Shown: positions 19,317-27,263 of the stretch, piece after piece
How positions within the stretch are numbered: the stretch's first letter is position 1
Layout: each line of letters begins with the position of its first letter
From: Roseiflexus castenholzii DSM 13941
GTDB taxonomy: Bacteria > Chloroflexota > Chloroflexia > Chloroflexales > Roseiflexaceae
Length of the DNA: 64,000 nt
Direction of reading: 5' to 3'
NCBI RefSeq assembly: GCF_000017805.1
Contig: NC_009767.1
Coordinates: 1,674,001-1,738,000 of the forward strand
Made by a program: the position numbers and the translations under genes
The notes under the pieces: model-generated
Told to the model about the DNA's origin: nothing
Seen by the model: the letters and a program-made list of their open reading frames with translations, nothing else
Database searches by the model: none

Positions 19317-19901
19317 CCGATTAACTGCGCTTCGGAAAGCGTGGTCGTTCCAATTTTCGCTCTGCCTGTATCGCGCAGTTCGTAACAGCGGACAATATCG
19401 AACAGATTCAGCACGTCCCAGCCTTCGTTGAGTGTTTGCACGGCGAAGACGGCGCGGATGTGATTGTTTTTATCTTCCAGCGTGTTGACGAGTATCTGAT
19501 ACTTTTCCTTTTCGGTTTCGTCGTTGACCGAAAGGCAAAACTCTGAACTCGCGCTTCAGCCGCTCGGCAAGTTGGGCGGAGGAAACGCCCTGAGCGTCGA
19601 AAAAGGCAAATGCGCGGCGGACAATGTCAATGTTTGATTTGAGGCGGATGTTTTCAATCTCTTTCGCGGAGAGACGTTCTATCAGCCGATGGAAATTGGC
19701 TTTGTTTTGCTGCGATTGGGCGATGGTCTTTTGCGCCTTGAACAGGATGACGGGCTTCAGGTTGATGCGGTATTTGGCGGCGACTTCGCGCTTGTACTGG
19801 CTGAGCATCAACGCCTGAAGACGGAATCGGGGACTTCTCGTTTGAGAAATCCCATGCGCTCGACGGCGTTGAGGTTTTCGTAGAGGAAGGGTTCGGGCAT
19901 A
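19317..19901 (-). pseudogene. type III restriction enzyme Res subunit, deleted remnant
   Basis: Starts at ATG 19901 with MPEPFLYENLNAVERMGFLK and stops after about 30 residues. The next block (MLSQYKREVAAKYRINLKP, read from about 19811) is a helicase-domain segment that normally lies hundreds of residues later. A second frameshift near 19540 moves the frame again, to 'KYQILVNTLEDKNNHIRA' and 'FAVQTLNEGWDVLNLFDIVR', a helicase motif V/VI region. The gene then ends at 19317 in 'SEAQLIGRG', joined to the 637-bp repeat. It has at least one large internal deletion, frameshifts and a truncated 3' end, so it is certainly inactive. Confidence 0.8.
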
Positions 19902-19904
19902 GGG

Positions 19905-20480
19905 TTACTCGGCTTCTTTCAATGCGCGTTCCAGCAAGTCGCTGACGTTGAGTTCGCCCGCCCATTTTCGCAGATACTCCAGGTCAAGTTCTCCTGCGCG
20001 GGTTTTTAGCACGCCGAGAACATCGCGCCACTGTCTTTCGGAGACTTCGCCGCCTAGACGATACCATTCCAGTTTGGAGAGAATCGTATCTTCTGGGCTG
20101 GCGAATTTTGCGCAGACTTCAGTCTCAAAAACGAAGGTCTGCCTTTGAGCGCGGGCAAGTTGTGATTGAAGAAAGGGGCGTGGACGCGGGATAAAAACGT
20201 CCACTTTGAACATCGTTTCGCGGTGAATGATATTGAAACTGGAATAATGTTGAATGGATTCGGCTATCATCTCGGCGTCCACATAAAATTCTTCTCGCAA
20301 GGCGGCGACAAAAGGCGCAAGGTGTTCGAGCCGCATTTCTGCCACAATGTCGGAGTCCTGCGTGGTTCGCACCATGCCATAGAGTGCGGAGGCAAGCGAG
20401 CCGCTAATGAGATAAGGGACGCCAAGACTCTCAAGAACGCTCGTTACCATGATCGTCACTTCCACAGGTTCATTTTGCAT
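19905..20480 (-). CDS. nucleotidyltransferase-like protein (DUF6036/AbiEii type)
   Basis: A 191-residue protein. 'GVPYLISGSLASALYGMVR' then 'TQDSDIVAEM' gives the GS...D-x-D pattern of a nucleotidyltransferase fold (about residues 20-45). 'FASPEDTILSKLEWYRLGG' (about 127) is typical of DUF6036/AbiEii-like proteins, some of which are antitoxin or abortive-infection components. It overlaps the upstream 91-aa ORF by 11 bp and precedes the Res remnant, so it travelled with the type III R-M locus. The ORF itself is intact. Confidence 0.75.
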   Translation of the reverse strand: MQNEPVEVTIMVTSVLESLGVPYLISGSLASALYGMVRTTQDSDIVAEMRLEHLAPFVAALREEFYVDAEMIAESIQHYSSFNIIHRETMFKVDVFIPRPRPFLQSQLARAQRQTFVFETEVCAKFASPEDTILSKLEWYRLGGEVSERQWRDVLGVLKTRAGELDLEYLRKWAGELNVSDLLERALKEAE

Positions 20481-20745
20481 GAGGCAAGTCTCCGTACACT
20501 TTTTGCGCCAGTTCTTCTCCCAACAGCAGGCTTGCCAGCCTGCGGCGCAGTTCGGCTTCGCTGGCTTGCGGATATTGGGCGCGCAAGCCCGTCAGCGCCA
20601 ACAGGCGAGCGGAGGCGTTCAACTGCGCCAGCATGTTCATCTTGCGCGTGGGGCTCGCCTGCCGCAGGAGTTCAATTTGCAGGGCTTCCATTTTGGGATG
20701 GGTATCAGAATAAAAAGAAGTCATGGCTTGCTCCAAATTACTCAT
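20470..20745 (-). CDS. small protein of the type III R-M locus
   Basis: A 91-residue ORF whose ATG overlaps the end of a short upstream ORF. It is predominantly helical (MEALQIELLRQASPTRKMNM, then LRRRLASLLLGEELAQKVYG), with no transmembrane segment. It overlaps the nucleotidyltransferase-like gene by 11 bp; such pairs are common beside mod and res genes and may form a toxin-antitoxin-like unit. Function unknown. Confidence 0.65.
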   Translation of the reverse strand: MSNLEQAMTSFYSDTHPKMEALQIELLRQASPTRKMNMLAQLNASARLLALTGLRAQYPQASEAELRRRLASLLLGEELAQKVYGDLPHAK

Positions 20746-20836
20746 TCAAGATGAAATCACCGCCTCCCGCGATGACTTTTTTCAGCCGCTCGACGGCGTT
20801 GAGGGTTTCGTAAAGGAAGGGCGTGCCAGAAATCAT
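20738..20836 (-). CDS. 32-residue ORF sharing the Res N-terminal motif
   Basis: ATG 20836 opens a 32-residue frame that includes TPFLYETLNAVERLKKVI, closely similar to the start of the Res remnant at 19901. It overlaps the next ORF by eight bases. It may be a duplicated N-terminal scrap or a real small protein; I cannot decide. Confidence 0.4.
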   Translation of the reverse strand: MISGTPFLYETLNAVERLKKVIAGGGDFILNE

Positions 20837-20976
20837 GCTTGAAAAATCCTATCGTTCGGTTATAATGAGGGCGCCAGCGGACAAGATTCGGCTCCATGCT
20901 GTGTGGTTGCGGGACTACGGTCTCCGAAACCCTATATCCCTGGCGTTTTATTTTGTTTGCGCCATTCCAAAGCCGC

Positions 20977-21801
20977 TCACGGCGGCGGCTTTTTTTGTAT
21001 AGTACACGCCATAACCTGCGGCGCGTTTGTCGTCAATATCCTAAACCAGATGAACAGCATTCCACAGTAATTCAGGTAGCGGTCTTCCCCTTTCTCATAG
21101 AGACGCTGGCGCCCAGGTGAAGTAATCAGCGGCTTGCAAGCCTGCGTGCTGGGGCGGTGTGTGGAAGAGATGACGCGGATGGGCGCATTGGCAGCGACGC
21201 CCCACTGTTGGGCGAACCGCTGGCGCGCTGTTTCGAGGGCGGCTTGCAAGGCAGCGGTGCGGTCGGATGCACCGCGTTTTGCAAAGACAATTTCATAGCA
21301 GCCACCGTCTTTGTGCAGCAAGTTTTTGAACAACCGCCGTGTCAGGTAATCGTATAACTCGTTGGGACGATAACGGTAAGCGGGGTTGCGGAGATTTTGC
21401 TGGCGGACGTAATCGAGCACGCGCCATTTATCGGTGACAACCGCAAAGTAGCGTAGTCCTTCGGTTTCCCGCAGCAGGGAGAGCACTTCGCCGCGCTCGC
21501 GCGAATACTTGCCGTCAATCGTCAAGCCAATGCGGTTGCGAAAGCGGGTGTAGGAATTATCCAAAAAGTTCTTTTGGGAGATGTATTCGAGGAAGGTGTT
21601 GGTATTGAAGACCCGGTGACATTCAATCTCATCAAAAAACTTGGCTTTGATTTCCTTGTTTGAAAGCAGCAGTTTGACGAGCGCGTGGTCAATCTTCCAT
21701 GCGGCGTCCTGCACGGCGGCCAGGACGAGTTCGCCGTTGTCGTCCACAAAGCGCGGGTCGGTTTTGAGCAGGTTAGTAAGTTTGGCGTTGAAGGACATCA
21801 C
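20977..21801 (-). pseudogene. chimera of type III Mod N-terminus and DUF3800 C-terminus
   Basis: A 274-residue open frame that joins two unrelated genes. The first ~105 residues (SFNAKLTNLLKTDPRFVDD ... SYTRFRNRIGLTIDGKY) are the N-terminus of a type III DNA-methyltransferase, ending before the catalytic DPPYN motif. Next comes a C-terminal portion of a DUF3800 protein (YFAVVTDKWRVLDYVRQQN ... CYEIVFAKRG). Near 21150 two compensating single-base shifts disturb the conserved 'HAGLQAADYF' stretch, which is readable only in another frame. 'QRLYEKGEDRYLNY' is back in frame. I interpret this as a deletion fusion with later drift. Neither activity should survive. Confidence 0.7.
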
Positions 21802-21841
21802 TTGCTCCTGTGTGTCGTGAAATCGCTGGCTGAATTAAGCG

Positions 21842-21848
21842 GCCCAAC
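21842..21848 (-). other. second integron-type core site
   Basis: GTTGGGC on the minus strand, immediately after repeat copy 2 (...CTACTTCATG) and before the Mod fragment. It equals the right core of the attC at 17760-17766. Confidence 0.5.
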
Positions 21849-22482
21849 ATGAAGTAGACCAACCGCCTCCGCCTATTCCAGCCAGTACTCCGTGAGACGG
21901 ACGACCGTCCATCTAACCCCGCCCCGCACCGCGTTCGGCCGCTCTTCGTCCGCCGATGCCCGCCTGTCCGATGCTGGACGGAAGCCCTCTCTCCTGACAC
22001 TCACGTGCGACGAAGCCGCATCGTTTGTGGAACGCCGAAGACCTCCTCGCCCAGTCCAAGAACGAACCTGAACCTCACGCGCTAGTGTTTGCGCGCATTG
22101 CGCGGCACATCACTGCGAGCATAGAGCAATCTATTTTCGATGTCAAGCGGTTTCCTCCTTCCAGCCGATCGCAAAACCCGCTCGATCATGGGCGCGGCGC
22201 GCTGCGCCGTAAACACTACGCGCGCTGCACTGAAAAAGCCTCTATCGGAATGGGTGCGGCGGTTCATGCGCTTTCATACCATACACCATCTGCACGTGAT
22301 GGAATTGGGGTCTAGCGGCATATTCCCGCCCCTTCATAGAGGCGATCATCACGTTGACCGGTAAGGGGTCGTCGTGTTTGGTGCGTGGGGAGCCTGGAGA
22401 CGTTTTGCGCTCTCGCCTCGCCATGTACCTCCGGTTGACCTATGCACCGGGTCTGATCCACCGATGATCAAGCGCGCCGCGC
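21846..22482 (-). repeat. 637-bp repeat, copy 2
   Basis: Direct repeat of 18680-19316, 3,166 bp away. The left end is the core site at 21842-21848; the right end merges into the 3' side of the thiD remnant. It contains the same promoter at the equivalent place. Confidence 0.8.
22118..22146 (-). promoter_or_regulatory. sigma-70-type promoter in repeat copy 2
   Basis: TTGACA, 17 bases, TATGCT on the minus strand, identical to copy 1. It faces the Mod/DUF3800 chimera. Confidence 0.6.
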
Positions 22483-22524
22483 GATTGCTGCGTCTGCTAT
22501 TCAGCGTGGCCTCAAACCTGACTG

Positions 22525-23320
22525 ATGACCGGCAATCCCTGCCAGCGGTGCGCCACCGGACTCTGCCCCGCGCCGATGGGCCGCGCGTCAGCGATGGACC
22601 CCCCGGCAGGGATTGGCGGTCCCGGTGTAGGTCCTGCTCCACCGGCAGTCTACGGGCCGGCAGGGCAATGGTCGCCGCCGCGCAGGTGCAGCCCGTGCCG
22701 CGGGTGTGGCGGGTGGGGATGCGCGCGGCGCGTAACGTGAGGTTTGTGTCCCCGTCGTAGAGCACACCACGTCACCGGAGCGGTGTCCGCCCTTCAGCAG
22801 CACGTAGCGCGAGCAAGGGCAATCTGGTCCCATGTCGCGATGCGCATATCCGCCTCGTCCTGCACCGGCCGCCCAGCAGCACCGATGCGTCGGGCAGTGC
22901 GGCATGATGACCAGGACCGGCGGCGACAGCGCCTCGCGCAGGGCGCTCACCGTGACGGCAGCGAGCAGCCGGTCGCCGTGCTTGACCACCATTGACCACC
23001 ATCACCGGATCGACCACCGGTTGCCGCACCTCGGAGCGGCGCAGAACGTCGGCCACGCGCTCGATGATCGGCGCCGCGCCGGGCATGCCGGTCTTGACCG
23101 CGTCGGCGCCGATGTTGTCGAGCACCGGAGTGATCCGGGCGACCACCAGATTGGGCGAAAGCAGTTCGACCGCCTGCGTGCCGAGGGTGTTCTGGGCGGT
23201 GATGGCGCCGGTCTCGTAGACGCCGTGGGCCATACACAGAACTTCAGGGCGGCTTGAATGGCGCGCCTCTGCCCACGTCGGAGCCGGCAATGGTGGGGGC
23301 TTTGTGCCTGGTGTTCCTCC
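22525..23320 (-). pseudogene. thiD: hydroxymethylpyrimidine (phosphate) kinase remnant
   Basis: A ThiD-like kinase of thiamine synthesis, spread over several frames. In order on the minus strand: 'TIAGSD' near 23290; then 'ETGAITAQNTLGTQAVELL', 'GADAVKTGM' and 'VVDPVMV' (about 23220-23000); 'HGDRLLAAVTVSALREAL' in a second frame; 'VLLKGGHRSGDVV' (about 22800); and 'IPTRHTRGTGCT' in a third frame (about 22720-22690). All the conserved kinase blocks are present but need at least three frameshifts, so the gene is dead. It lies between the island and the short palindrome at 23406. Confidence 0.8.
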
Positions 23321-23405
23321 TATACTGTTCACCCCTGCATTCTCGTTGGGATGGGCCCGGGGATGCGTAGCCTCCTCGCAACTCCCGTTCCGCCCGTGGC
23401 GGGTT

Positions 23406-23452
23406 ATACCAATGACCGGTGACCATCCGGCATGGTCACCGGTCATTGGTAT
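23406..23452. mobile_element. solo terminal palindrome of the MITE-like element
   Basis: A 47-bp perfect hairpin: two 21-base arms starting ATACCAATGACCGG and a 5-base centre CCGGC. It is the terminal sequence of the MITE-like element fused end to end with the interior deleted. Confidence 0.8.
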
Positions 23453-23886
23453 TATCCGCCCACTGTGATCTGCTCTTCAGCAACCCCCGGCGCCACTTCG
23501 ATGGGAATGTCCGTCTCGCGGAGCAGCCTGGTCACAATATCGCCGGTGAACCAGTGGCGCCAGGTGCGCGGGCGCGGCTTGCCGACGATAATGCGCTGCA
23601 CGTTGTGGTCGTGCGCATAGCGGAGAATGGAATCAACCACCCGATGACTGTCGATAACCCTGACATGGGCGCCCAGATCGCGCGCCAGGCGCAGGTTGCG
23701 CTCCAGTTGCTGCGCGGCGCGCGCCGAGCGGCGTGTGGCAGCGCCCGGTGGCTCGACGTGCAGCGCCAGCAACTCGGCGCCCAATTCGACCCCGACCCGC
23801 GCCGCATAGCGGATGACCGCCTGCGATTGCTCTTCTTCACTGATGCACACCAGAATGCGCACCGGCGCAGCCCGTTGTTCGGTCAC
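23452..23886 (-). CDS. universal stress protein (KdpD-type USP domain)
   Basis: A ~144-residue single USP domain. 'RILVCISEEEQSQAVIRYAA' at the start and 'QRIIVGKPRPRTWRHWFTGD' near the end match the USP domain inside KdpD sensor kinases, including the KPRxRxW nucleotide-phosphate loop. It follows the P-type ATPase by 17 bp. The start is uncertain: GTG at 23886 avoids overlap, and GTG at 23946 would overlap the ATPase by 43 bp. Association of a KdpD-like sensor domain with a cation ATPase echoes the Kdp system, but this ATPase is not KdpB. Confidence 0.7.
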   Translation of the reverse strand: MTEQRAAPVRILVCISEEEQSQAVIRYAARVGVELGAELLALHVEPPGAATRRSARAAQQLERNLRLARDLGAHVRVIDSHRVVDSILRYAHDHNVQRIIVGKPRPRTWRHWFTGDIVTRLLRETDIPIEVAPGVAEEQITVGG

Positions 23887-23903
23887 ATGTCGCTCGCAAT
23901 GGC

Positions 23904-26693
23904 TCAAAAGGCAAACCGGACCGTCTGGTGGCGTCGCCGCCACCACTTGAAGATTTCGTCCACCAGCAACATAATTGCCGGGAAGGAGATCAGCATGAGC
24001 CAGAGTTCGGGCGGCGGCGGCACAAAGTTGAAAAGTGTCGCCAGCGGTTCGACATAAACCAGCGCCAGCATCAGAACCACCGAGAGCAGCGTTCCGATCA
24101 CCAACGCCCGGTTGGTGAAGAGACCAATGTGAAAGACCGAACTCCGGCGCGTTCGGCTGGCGAATGCCACCCCGACCTGCGCCATAACGATTGCCATATA
24201 GGTCAGGGTCGTCGCCTGCGCGTAGAGGTCGCCACTGTTATCCATCGGCATGCCTGGCCGCCACCCGGCGCTCCAGTACACCGCGAAGAACGCCAGCAGC
24301 GCCAGCATACCTTCCAGCATTCCCAGCATCGCAAACGTCCGCAGCAATGTTTCACGGTCGAGCAGCGGCGCCGTGCGCGGACGCGGCGGATGTTCCAGAA
24401 TGCCGGGTTCGGGAGGCTCGGCGCTCAACGCCACCGAGGGAAGCAGTTCCGTTCCCACGTCGATCGCCAGCACCTGCAACACCGTCAGCGGCAATGGAAT
24501 GCCGGCGACGACGCTCACGACGATCACTGCGGCTTCGGCGACATTGTGCGCAAAAATGTAGGCAGCGAGTTTCTGGATGTTGGCGAAAATCGCGCGCCCT
24601 TCCTCGATCGCCAGGAGCAGACCGGCGGGATGTTGTGCGTTGAGCACAATGTCGGCGGCGGCAAGCGCGACTGCCGTTCCCGATGCGCTGACGACCACGC
24701 CAATTTCCGCCTGCCGTAGCGCCGGCGCATCGTTGATGCTATCTCCCAAAAACGCTACCACCTCGCCGCGTTGCTGCAATGCTTCGACGATCCGCCGTTT
24801 ATGCACCGCATCCATTTGCGCAAATATCACATCTTCCAGCGGTGCGAGCAGCAGCCCAAGATTGGCGCTGCTCATATCGTCGAGATCGGCGCCGGTGACG
24901 ATGTGGACGTGCGGTGTATCGATCAACCCTACCCGCCGTGCCGCTGCTTCGGCAGCCAGTCCATACGCACCGGTGACGACAATCACCCGGATTCCTGCCT
25001 TATGACATCCTTCGATCAACCGGACGACTTCTGGTTGGGGCGGCTCCTGGAGCGCCGCAAAACCGAGAAACGTCAGATCGTGTTCGATATCGCGCGCGCG
25101 CCACATCATCCCTTCCTGTGGCTCTTCGAGTGTGCGCATTGCGAAGGCGACCACTCGTTGGCCGGTTCGGGCGTGATCATCGATGATCTGCTCGATTTCC
25201 TGGCGCGTCGCTTCATCCAGCGCCGTCGCCATCCCGCGCCGCTGGATGGCGACGCAGAGGGAGAGAACGACGCGTCCGGCGCCGCGCACATAGGCAGCCA
25301 GTTCACGCTTCCCATTGCGCTCAATCGTCACCACCACACTGCCGAGTTGACGGCGCGGCTCGTGGGGGAAACTCTGCAACCGCACCACGTGATTGCCAAT
25401 CGATGCGTCATTAATGCCGCCGCGCGCTGCGGTCGCCAACAGGGCGCCTTCCAGGGGATCGCCGACAATGTGCCAATCGGGGTTGCTGGCGTCGGGCGGC
25501 AGCAGACGCGAATTGTTGCACAACACCGCCGCGTGCAGCACGGCAGTCAGATCGGGGTTCGACGAAACCCGCACCAGTGCGCGTTCGTGCAGAAATGCAC
25601 CTTCCGGTCGATAACCGCTGCCGGTGGCGGTATAAACTCGTCCGCCTGCCCAGATAGCGTTGACCGTCAGGGCACTGCCGGTCAACGTCTCAACCCGATC
25701 AAGGCACAGCACCGTCGCCGAACTCAGGCTTTCGACCCCCGCCAGCCGACGCACCAGCACGCCATAACGCGCCAGGCGTCGCCGCGCCAGCGCCAGCGCC
25801 AGCGTGACCGTTGGCAGCAACCCTTCTGGCACGAATGCCACGATCATGCCGATGGCAAAAATGATGCCAGCCTGAACGGAAAATTGCTGTCCTACAACCG
25901 TCAACAGAAACGCGCCAATCCCGGCGACAATCGCCACACGGGTGATCGTGGCGGCGAGCGCGTTCAATGCCTGCCCCAGCGGACTTGGTTCGGCGCGAAG
26001 CGCTGCGGTGCTTTCGGCAATCGTGCCCAGCAGGGTCTGCATCCCAGTATGCACAACGACCAGGCTGCCCTGTCCTTCGAACACAACCGTGCCCGCCAGC
26101 AGAATGTTGGGACGTTCGACCAGCGCCAGCGTCGGATCGGGCATCGCGCCGGCCACTTTGGTCACTGGCGCAGCATTGCCGGTCAGCGCAGTCTGCTTGA
26201 CACGCAACCCATCACTGGAGATCAGGTAGCCGTCCGCCACAACGACCGTGCCCGGTTTCAGCGGCAGAACATCTCCAGGAACGACCTCGGTTGTCGGTAT
26301 CTGACGCACCTGACCGGCGCGACGCACATAGGCGGTTGCGGGCAACAACTGGCGCAGCGCGGCGATGGCGCGTTCGGCAAGATACTCCTGCCAGGCGGTG
26401 AACACGCCATTAAGGAGGGCAACAACCAGGATGATCCACCCGATAATAGGCGTATCGCTGAGGAATGCCAGGAGACCGGCGATCAAGAGGATCAGCGAAA
26501 TCCAGTTGGCGAAGGCCGCGATCAGGCGGCGAAGTGTCGAGACCGGCAGGGTATCGGCAATCGCATTGGGACCGTAGCGTTCACGGCGTCTCCGCGCCTC
26601 TGCTTCGTCGAGGCCGTGTGGTGCAGTCTGCAACGCGGCGCAGACCTCAAGCGGCGACATTGCCGCAATCTGATCGAGCGAGTGGTCCGACAC
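23904..26693 (-). CDS. P-type ATPase-like protein with degenerate catalytic motifs
   Basis: A 929-residue protein with the architecture of a P2-type cation ATPase: N-terminal cytoplasmic segment, actuator domain, 'FVPEGLLPTV' in M4, P and N domains, and six C-terminal membrane helices. The essential motifs are altered: DKTGTLT reads DRVETLT (Asp332 kept, Lys and Gly lost), TGES reads TGNA (Asn173 in place of Glu), KGA-E reads RGAGR, and GDGxND reads GDSIND (residues 650-655). The frame is intact along its full length, so it is maintained, perhaps as a non-pumping pseudo-ATPase. GTG 26693 is chosen for AGGAG five bases upstream and because it clears the end of nuoE. Confidence 0.85.
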   Translation of the reverse strand: MSDHSLDQIAAMSPLEVCAALQTAPHGLDEAEARRRRERYGPNAIADTLPVSTLRRLIAAFANWISLILLIAGLLAFLSDTPIIGWIILVVALLNGVFTAWQEYLAERAIAALRQLLPATAYVRRAGQVRQIPTTEVVPGDVLPLKPGTVVVADGYLISSDGLRVKQTALTGNAAPVTKVAGAMPDPTLALVERPNILLAGTVVFEGQGSLVVVHTGMQTLLGTIAESTAALRAEPSPLGQALNALAATITRVAIVAGIGAFLLTVVGQQFSVQAGIIFAIGMIVAFVPEGLLPTVTLALALARRRLARYGVLVRRLAGVESLSSATVLCLDRVETLTGSALTVNAIWAGGRVYTATGSGYRPEGAFLHERALVRVSSNPDLTAVLHAAVLCNNSRLLPPDASNPDWHIVGDPLEGALLATAARGGINDASIGNHVVRLQSFPHEPRRQLGSVVVTIERNGKRELAAYVRGAGRVVLSLCVAIQRRGMATALDEATRQEIEQIIDDHARTGQRVVAFAMRTLEEPQEGMMWRARDIEHDLTFLGFAALQEPPQPEVVRLIEGCHKAGIRVIVVTGAYGLAAEAAARRVGLIDTPHVHIVTGADLDDMSSANLGLLLAPLEDVIFAQMDAVHKRRIVEALQQRGEVVAFLGDSINDAPALRQAEIGVVVSASGTAVALAAADIVLNAQHPAGLLLAIEEGRAIFANIQKLAAYIFAHNVAEAAVIVVSVVAGIPLPLTVLQVLAIDVGTELLPSVALSAEPPEPGILEHPPRPRTAPLLDRETLLRTFAMLGMLEGMLALLAFFAVYWSAGWRPGMPMDNSGDLYAQATTLTYMAIVMAQVGVAFASRTRRSSVFHIGLFTNRALVIGTLLSVVLMLALVYVEPLATLFNFVPPPPELWLMLISFPAIMLLVDEIFKWWRRRHQTVRFAF

Positions 26694-26712
26694 GACGCTC
26701 CTCGCAAACAGG

Positions 26713-27237
26713 TCACCGGTCTGCGTACCGCCCTGAAATGCTGAGTTTCTCGCCAGACTCTGCGCGCCGACGGAGTTCCGCCAGCACCGCATCGACCTTC
26801 TCCGGCGTCGTCAGGTCGTGATAGTATTCCAGGTTCGCCTGCAATACCGGCGCGTGATCACAGTCTGCCAGGCATTTGACCCGTTGCAGCGTGAACATGC
26901 CATCGGGCGTCGTCTGATCGACCGCGATCCCCAGTTTCGCTTGCAGCGCGGCGATCAGGTCTTCAGCGCCGCAAAACGCGCACGGCACATCATCGCACAC
27001 CTGCAATACCCACCTGCCCACCGGCTGTTCATACAGCAGCGAATAAAAACCGGCGACCTCGAACACATCGGTTGGCGGCATGTCGAGCAGGGTCGCCACT
27101 TCGCGCATGGCTGCGTCGGTCAGATAGCCATACTCGTCCTGCGCAATGAAGAGCAGCGGAAGAACGGCGCTCCGCTTATGAGGGTAACGCGCGATGATTG
27201 ATTCAATCTCAGCGCCGTACTTTTCGATCAGCGACAT
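26713..27237 (-). CDS. nuoE: NADH-quinone oxidoreductase subunit E
   Basis: A 174-residue thioredoxin-like [2Fe-2S] subunit of complex I. The cluster ligands are visible as C-x4-C (CDDVPC, with a further Cys in AFCG) and CLADC downstream. The N-terminal helix 'YPHKRSAVLPLLFIAQDEYG' is typical. It follows nuoD by 26 bp. The NuoF and NuoG partners are not next to it; the pseudo-ATPase gene begins 19 bp after its stop. Confidence 0.93.
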   Translation of the reverse strand: MSLIEKYGAEIESIIARYPHKRSAVLPLLFIAQDEYGYLTDAAMREVATLLDMPPTDVFEVAGFYSLLYEQPVGRWVLQVCDDVPCAFCGAEDLIAALQAKLGIAVDQTTPDGMFTLQRVKCLADCDHAPVLQANLEYYHDLTTPEKVDAVLAELRRRAESGEKLSISGRYADR

Positions 27238-27263
27238 ACCGGATTCTCGTCCTCTCTCAGGGG

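Noticed and set aside
21206..21212. Further core-like GTTGGGC in the Mod/DUF3800 chimera (and near 19570)
   Set aside because: They lie in coding remnants without pairing arms; a 7-bp match is expected by chance.
23250..23400. TPP riboswitch upstream of the thiD remnant
   Set aside because: I searched by eye for the THI-box core and found no matching CTGAGA and ACCTGATC blocks.
24771..26744. 657-aa plus-strand ORF opposite the ATPase
   Set aside because: High-GC shadow frame of a clearly conserved minus-strand gene.
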